From assembly GCA_964609155.1 (NCBI GenBank), contig CAZSRF010000021.1:1-41207 (forward strand): a stretch of DNA of 41,207 nt. The letters are read 5' to 3'. Below the pieces are notes generated by a model that saw nothing but the letters and a program-made list of their open reading frames with translations, was not told the origin of the DNA and ran no database searches. Below, piece after piece: positions 36,727 to 41,207 of the stretch (position 1 is its first letter; each line of letters begins with the position of its first letter). A program made the translations under genes and the position numbers. The DNA is from JAGOUU01 sp964609155. Its GTDB lineage: Bacteria > Pseudomonadota > Gammaproteobacteria > JAGOUU01.

Positions 36727-38475
36727 ATGGGGGAAATAGACCCTATCTTAAATGCTAATGCAGACGAGGTATTAAGATTGGCTAACGATGCTGTAGTTCG
36801 TCCAGGTGCTTATAGTAATCATCAGATTGCTGCAATTATGGGTAAATTACATCCTACTACGGGTGAGGATCCTAATGCTTCTTTTACAAAAAAGCTCAGA
36901 GATGTAAGAAGAGAGGCGTTTGCTTCGCATGACCACTCAAAATCGCCATCGCACATAGAGAAGTTATCTAATATTTTAGCAAACCGTTTGAGTCGAGATA
37001 TGGATGCACAACGTGAACATGGGATAGATGGAATAGCAGCAGCAGATTCAAGGGCATTGTTGATGAATAAAATATTACAACTTGCTTCTTTGAGACGAAT
37101 TAGTGATTCAAATATTGAGCAGTTAAAAGGTGAATATTTAAGATTTGTTGGTTCTTGTGTGGGCTTGTCAACAGGGATTATTACCACCGTTGCAGCTGCG
37201 ATTGCAACAGCTGGAATTGGAGTGCCTGCTGCAATAGGCTACACTGTTGCTGCTGTTTCTGCAAGCAAAGCGCTAGCTGGGCTTTTTGTTACGGATGCGC
37301 ATAGATTGGCAGGAGTTGAAAGAGTAGCAGAAAGAAAAGACGTTATGGAAGTGAGTACCGATATTAGTGGGGGTATGCCTTATTTAGAATCACAGCAAAT
37401 AATAGAAAAAAGATTATTAGAATTAGCTAATAGGCTAATTAGAATTAAAGATGGCATAGATCGGTTGCAATTCCGTGATGAGGCTGAATGGGCTTGGTAT
37501 ATGAACCAGGTTGCAGGACTAACTCAAGCATTAGCAGAAATACCAGAAACGTTGTATAGAACGTTGGTTGAAAACCCTATGGCAAGCATAAGTATACTGT
37601 ACAGTTTAGATGATATAGAACGACAACTGCGACCATTAGAACTAAGCTTACCATTAGATGATTTACCCTCATTTCGAAGAGATGAGCCTTCAGCTGTAGG
37701 AAAGTCAACTGGCCCGTCAGATCAAGAGATTGCAGAAGTTATGGAATGGTGTAAAGGCCATTCAGGTCAGATAATGATCAGACCTGAAGAAAAGATCATG
37801 CTAGATAAAGCAACTAGTAGGTCATTTTTACCTGGAAAAAAGTTAGTTGATTTATTAGAAAGGCGTAAGGCTGATAATAAAGAGTTACTTGACTTAATGA
37901 GGGTATATAAGGCTCATAAGAAAGCAAATAAGCCCCTTATTGGAGATGGAATAAGGGCAGAAATTAAAGAACATCTTGATCTTCTTGTACAAGCTGCTAA
38001 TGGTGTAATTTCTGTTACCAATATAGCAGATTTGGTTGCATTGGATGATGCAATTAAAGCTGGGCACAAGTTTCTTGATCTAAAAGCTGGAGACGGTAGT
38101 GGTCAGACCATGAGGGCTAAATATTCAGACATGGCAGATAAATATCTTAGACGAGGGAAGGGTATAAGAGGACCAGGACAATTTTTGGTTGCTGAACCTG
38201 ATGTTGGTGCACTTAAATTTGGTGGCGATGGAGGTAGTGTCCTTCGTCCCCACCAGGTTAGTGGTGTTGTACCGCCCCCTGTATCTCCTTCTATAAGTTA
38301 TGGAGAGGAGGCAGAAGATAGCGGGGAGGCAGGATACGGCTGGGAGGACCCTTCAGTATCCTATCCTTACGTTGGTCACTTTGGGGGAGAAGCACTCGCA
38401 GGAGGCGGCCCATGGCTTCAACATACCGCGCCTTGGCAGCAGGCAGGTTTTGGGTGGGGTCCGCCTAGGATCTGA
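36727..38475 (+). CDS. Unknown 582-residue protein with hydrophobic hairpin and Gly/Pro-rich tail
   Basis: Not recognised. Residues 1-135 are helical and charged. Residues about 139-188 are a long hydrophobic Ala/Gly-rich stretch (FVGSCVGLSTGIITTVAAA, then IGVPAAIGYTVAAVSASKAL) able to form a membrane hairpin with a central Gly-Ile-Gly-Val-Pro turn. Residues about 220-480 are helical. The last 90 residues are disordered and rich in Gly, Pro, Trp and Tyr. The tail begins with FGGDGGSVLRPH (from 498), which resembles the tail of the kinase at 32850. AGG precedes the ATG. The gene is less AT-rich than core genes. A membrane-inserting secreted protein or effector is one reading; there is no signal peptide. 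Confidence 0.78.
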   Translation: MGEIDPILNANADEVLRLANDAVVRPGAYSNHQIAAIMGKLHPTTGEDPNASFTKKLRDVRREAFASHDHSKSPSHIEKLSNILANRLSRDMDAQREHGIDGIAAADSRALLMNKILQLASLRRISDSNIEQLKGEYLRFVGSCVGLSTGIITTVAAAIATAGIGVPAAIGYTVAAVSASKALAGLFVTDAHRLAGVERVAERKDVMEVSTDISGGMPYLESQQIIEKRLLELANRLIRIKDGIDRLQFRDEAEWAWYMNQVAGLTQALAEIPETLYRTLVENPMASISILYSLDDIERQLRPLELSLPLDDLPSFRRDEPSAVGKSTGPSDQEIAEVMEWCKGHSGQIMIRPEEKIMLDKATSRSFLPGKKLVDLLERRKADNKELLDLMRVYKAHKKANKPLIGDGIRAEIKEHLDLLVQAANGVISVTNIADLVALDDAIKAGHKFLDLKAGDGSGQTMRAKYSDMADKYLRRGKGIRGPGQFLVAEPDVGALKFGGDGGSVLRPHQVSGVVPPPVSPSISYGEEAEDSGEAGYGWEDPSVSYPYVGHFGGEALAGGGPWLQHTAPWQQAGFGWGPPRI

Positions 38476-38497
38476 GCAAATTTAAGTCGAGAGTTTC

Positions 38498-38525
38498 TTG
38501 ATATTGAATACCAAAAGCGTATTAT
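38498..38525 (+). promoter_or_regulatory. Promoter for the S8 protease gene
   Basis: TTGATA (38498-38503) and TATTAT (38520-38525) are separated by 16 bases. A start near 38532 leaves a leader of about 20 bases before the ATG at 38553. Confidence 0.5.
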
Positions 38526-38552
38526 AGGTAAAAAGTAATGCGCAGTTAGTGG

Positions 38553-40394
38553 ATGTATATGGACATACTAAAATATTCAAAAAAAAATATAAATTTTATT
38601 ATCTATAGCTTAATAGCATTTTTATTTTCTAGTTTAGTTTGTGCTAGTGTTAGCTCTGATGATGTTAAAAAATTACGTTATATTATTAAAGTTCAACCAA
38701 AAAGTACTTTAGAAGATTCAAGATTTTTAATAAAAAGTAAACTTGAACCTTTTCTAGGCCATGATCTTATATGTTCTGTAAAAATATCTCGAATAATTGA
38801 TAGCAGTTATACTGTAGAATTACCATTAAATATAAATAAATATAATAAAAGTAAATTAAGTAATATTGAAAACATCTTAAATAACGATCCTGATATAGCT
38901 TATTTTAGAAAAGATCGTGTTGGGTATTTTAACCCTTACCCAGAAAATGTCTTAGTTAATGCAAATGATATAGAATTAGAGCATGCTGCGCAATGGAATC
39001 ATTTTCAAGCTCCAGCAGGTATAAAACTTGAATCTGAAGCTTTTTTAAGTGACTTAGCGTGGGGTTTTTGGAATTCAAGTAAAGAGATAAATTCAAAAAA
39101 TTTTAAAAATCCTGTAATAGTCGGAGTTTTAGACACGGGTATAGAATATAATTCCAATTTACATGAAAACATTTTGAAATCCCCTAAAGATGATTCTAAG
39201 TATTTTGGTTGGAATTTTAGTGGTGGGAATGATGATCTTACAGATGAAACAGGTAGATATCATGGTACCCATGTGGCTGGTATTATTTCAGCGCATGGAC
39301 CTAAAGTTTATGGTGTAACATCGAGCACATCAGCAACTAAACCTAATGTAAAAATACTACCATTAAAAATTCCAGATGGATCTGGATTGTTTTATGAAAG
39401 TGAGGTGATTCGTGCTATTTATTGGGCAGCTGGTGCAGTTGTTCCTGGAATACCAAGAAATATTTATCCTGCGCATGTTTTGAATATGAGTTTTGGTATT
39501 GATGAGTATGTTGGTAAAGAAACAGAAACCTGTAGCCCTGCTGTGCAAGAAGCGATAGATTATGCTATAGGTAAAAATATTACTATAGTAGTTGCTGCTG
39601 GTAATAATAACAAAGAGAACGATTTAGGTTCACCTGGTGGTTGCACAGGTGTTATTAGAGTAGCTTCAACTGGTCCAACGGGGTTACGATCTTACTTTTC
39701 CAATTATGGTGAAGGAGTTAATTTTGCAGCACCAGGAGGTGATCGTAAGGTAAGAGGGCCAGCAGGTGCAGTGTTATCTACTGTAAAAGATGGGACTGGA
39801 TGTGAAAAATCTGGTTTTGATTTTTATAATGGTACTAGTATGGCTGCGCCTCATGTGGCTGGTGTTGTGGCTTTAATAATAGAGTTAAACGCTAAAAAAA
39901 ATGAAATAACACCGAGAGAAATAGAAAATTTACTTAGCACAACTGCTCAAAGTTTTGGTGAAAATAAGACAGAAAACACTAAATTATCATGTACAGGTGA
40001 GAAGTCTTGTGGTCATGGTATTGTTGATGCTCATAATGCCCTAACAGCTCTTCAAAAAAAGTATGATATTTTATTTCGCTCGCCATCTTCAAGATTACTG
40101 GAACTTAAAACAGAATTTAAAGAAAATTTTGACGCAGAGTTTGAATTAATCAATTTTAAATGCTCAGATGGTAAAATGGCGCCTAGCAAGAGATTTATAG
40201 ACACAGCGCAGGGTGTTTATGAGTTGCAAACGGATACATTAGTATGTCAGGAAAAATTTGAGTATAATAATCCAACAACAAAAGTGATTAAAGATTTTAT
40301 TGTAGTGTATTATGGCGACATAGCGTACACGCTGCATCATGAATTCTCTGATTGTGAGAAGATAGGGTACGATGGTTATGGATGTTATAAATAA
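38553..40394 (+). CDS. Exported S8 (subtilisin-like) serine protease
   Basis: Protein of 613 residues. An N-terminal signal peptide is visible (INFIIYSLIAFLFSSLVCA), likely cut after VCA. An inhibitor I9-like pro-region (about 40-125) follows. The catalytic domain has D194 in VLDTGIE, H237 in YHGTHVAG and S429 in GTSMAAPHVAG, with the oxyanion Asn in AAGNNN, so it should be active. A C-terminal extension (about 510-613) with several Cys is not recognised. ATG at 38559 is an alternative start behind GGA. The presence of a periplasmic or secreted protease beside putative effector genes suggests host contact or nutrition. The next gene starts three bases after its stop. Confidence 0.92.
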   Translation: MYMDILKYSKKNINFIIYSLIAFLFSSLVCASVSSDDVKKLRYIIKVQPKSTLEDSRFLIKSKLEPFLGHDLICSVKISRIIDSSYTVELPLNINKYNKSKLSNIENILNNDPDIAYFRKDRVGYFNPYPENVLVNANDIELEHAAQWNHFQAPAGIKLESEAFLSDLAWGFWNSSKEINSKNFKNPVIVGVLDTGIEYNSNLHENILKSPKDDSKYFGWNFSGGNDDLTDETGRYHGTHVAGIISAHGPKVYGVTSSTSATKPNVKILPLKIPDGSGLFYESEVIRAIYWAAGAVVPGIPRNIYPAHVLNMSFGIDEYVGKETETCSPAVQEAIDYAIGKNITIVVAAGNNNKENDLGSPGGCTGVIRVASTGPTGLRSYFSNYGEGVNFAAPGGDRKVRGPAGAVLSTVKDGTGCEKSGFDFYNGTSMAAPHVAGVVALIIELNAKKNEITPREIENLLSTTAQSFGENKTENTKLSCTGEKSCGHGIVDAHNALTALQKKYDILFRSPSSRLLELKTEFKENFDAEFELINFKCSDGKMAPSKRFIDTAQGVYELQTDTLVCQEKFEYNNPTTKVIKDFIVVYYGDIAYTLHHEFSDCEKIGYDGYGCYK

Positions 40395-40397
40395 TAT

Positions 40398-41087
40398 ATG
40401 AGTGTAAGTATTGTTAGATTTGTCGAGCCTGAAACAAAAACTCAAACATATCTGGTATATTCGAGAGAAAATAATGCCTTGATTATTGACCCAGTTTATG
40501 GTGAGTGCAATAAATATTTAAAAGCCTTAGAGCAACATAATTTGAAACTGATCTATAGCATGGATACGCATATTCATGCTGATCACATTACAGGTTCTGG
40601 ACGGCTTCGTGAAATGACAGGTTGTAGAGTTGTTATGGGTATCCAGGCTAATATTTTATTAGTAGATATTAAATTAAATGATCAGGAAGAATTTTGTTTA
40701 GATGATTTGATAATACGGGCTATTTATACTCCAGGCCATACTATAGAATCTTATTGTTATTTAATAGACGATAAATTATTTACTGGTGACTGCTTGTTAA
40801 TTAATGCATGTGGACGTACGGACTTTCAAAGTGGTTGTGCTTATCAGCAGTATAACAGTCTTTTTAATAGGATATTAGCATTGCCACCTGAAACAGTTAT
40901 TTATCCTGGGCATGATTATAATAACAGAACAGTTAGTACTATCCTAGAAGAAAAAACTAATAATCCGAGATTACAAGTAAAGAGTGCTGATGATTTCGTT
41001 AACGTTATGAATAACCTAAATTTGCCAAGGCCAAAGTATATTGATATAGCAGTGCCGCGTAATTTAAACTGCGGTCTTGAAATATAA
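40398..41087 (+). CDS. Metallo-beta-lactamase-fold persulfide dioxygenase (ETHE1-like)
   Basis: Protein of 229 residues of the ETHE1/glyoxalase II-like branch. ETHE1 enzymes oxidise glutathione persulfide to sulfite using one iron and O2. The metal motif H58-x-H60-x-D62-H63 is in THIHADHITGSGRL, further ligands are in TPGHT and FTGDCLL, and the ETHE1-type CGRTDFQSG and YPGHDY are present. The absence of the C-terminal helical domain of true glyoxalase II supports the dioxygenase assignment. It starts three bases after the protease gene. Past its stop, a short inverted repeat AGTGAG/CTCACT (41100-41133) precedes the terminal repeat. Confidence 0.87.
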   Translation: MSVSIVRFVEPETKTQTYLVYSRENNALIIDPVYGECNKYLKALEQHNLKLIYSMDTHIHADHITGSGRLREMTGCRVVMGIQANILLVDIKLNDQEEFCLDDLIIRAIYTPGHTIESYCYLIDDKLFTGDCLLINACGRTDFQSGCAYQQYNSLFNRILALPPETVIYPGHDYNNRTVSTILEEKTNNPRLQVKSADDFVNVMNNLNLPRPKYIDIAVPRNLNCGLEI

Positions 41088-41154
41088 ATAGTTTCACAAA
41101 GTGAGTATAATATACTTTATGTTAAATCTCACTCATGATCTCAAATAATCATAG

Positions 41155-41207
41155 GTAACCCTTCAGCCATAGTGAGTTTGTTTTCTTCCCCTTTAGGGGA
41201 AGTGGCG
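41155..41207 (-). repeat. Terminal copy of the dispersed hairpin-bearing repeat
   Basis: Reverse complement of positions 2-54 with one mismatch in the hairpin loop (CTTCCCC-TTTA-GGGGAAG here). The repeat begins at GTAACCC and runs to the last base of the contig, so its outer end is not seen. Confidence 0.85.

Noticed and set aside
36822..37187. Minus-strand 121-codon open frame within the 582-residue protein gene
   Set aside because: Fully covered by a longer frame with promoter and ribosome-binding site; no own signals or recognisable product.
38553..38650. Lipoprotein signal on the S8 protease
   Set aside because: The Cys of SLVCAS is not in a proper lipobox (Val rather than Gly/Ala/Ser precedes it); ordinary signal peptidase cleavage after VCA fits better.
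1..41207. Whole window as one large transposon or prophage with terminal inverted repeats
   Set aside because: The interior is mostly housekeeping genes (uvrB, icd, clpA, smc, ligA, pyrD) with no integrase, transposase or phage genes; dispersed repeats at assembly breaks explain the ends.

Overview
The window is a 41.2 kb AT-rich contig from a gammaproteobacterium. The gene orders smc-zipA-ligA, icd/cspD/clpA and prkA-yeaH-spoVR, together with a class 2 (quinone-linked) dihydroorotate dehydrogenase and the large NAD-dependent glutamate dehydrogenase, are typical of that class. A eukaryotic-like protein kinase, an ankyrin-repeat protein and glycine/proline-tailed proteins of unknown type point to a host-associated lineage, perhaps in or near the Legionellales. 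That placement is inference and no marker here fixes a genus. Both ends lie in inverted copies of one 53-bp hairpin-bearing repeat (52 of 53 identical), so the contig probably stops where a dispersed repeat broke the assembly.

Layout. 1-4800: repeat copy, tRNA-Asn(GUU), a class I aminotransferase, then a crcB-uvrB-rhomboid run closed by a good hairpin terminator. 4814-11839: a His-rich haem-oxygenase-like putative di-iron protein, a PAS-GGDEF-EAL cyclic-di-GMP protein, a FadL-type outer-membrane channel, isocitrate dehydrogenase and a CspD-like cold-shock protein. 11840-12307 is a non-coding gap in which clpS would be expected. 12308-21439: clpA, then smc-zipA-ligA (chromosome organisation, division, ligation). 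21443-21690: a structured 248-bp element with terminal inverted repeats and a 6-bp flanking direct repeat that includes the ligA stop codon. 21723-26451: the spoVR, yeaH, prkA stress operon on the minus strand. 26714-32770: gdhB-type glutamate dehydrogenase and pyrD.

32850-38475 is an accessory island between housekeeping genes: a Ser/Thr kinase with all catalytic motifs, an ankyrin protein, an unknown helical protein, and a two-gene operon of unknown proteins, the second with a hydrophobic hairpin. The kinase and the large unknown protein share a C-terminal motif of the form FGG-x-G-x-LRP followed by proline-rich sequence, which suggests a common tail and perhaps common export. 38553-41087: an exported subtilisin-like protease and an ETHE1-type metallo-beta-lactamase-fold dioxygenase.

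The candidate for something undescribed is this island with its shared tail. Secondary points are the small transposon-like element, the terminal repeat, the missing clpS and a long dyad over the prkA promoter. No CRISPR array, rRNA or complete insertion sequence is visible.
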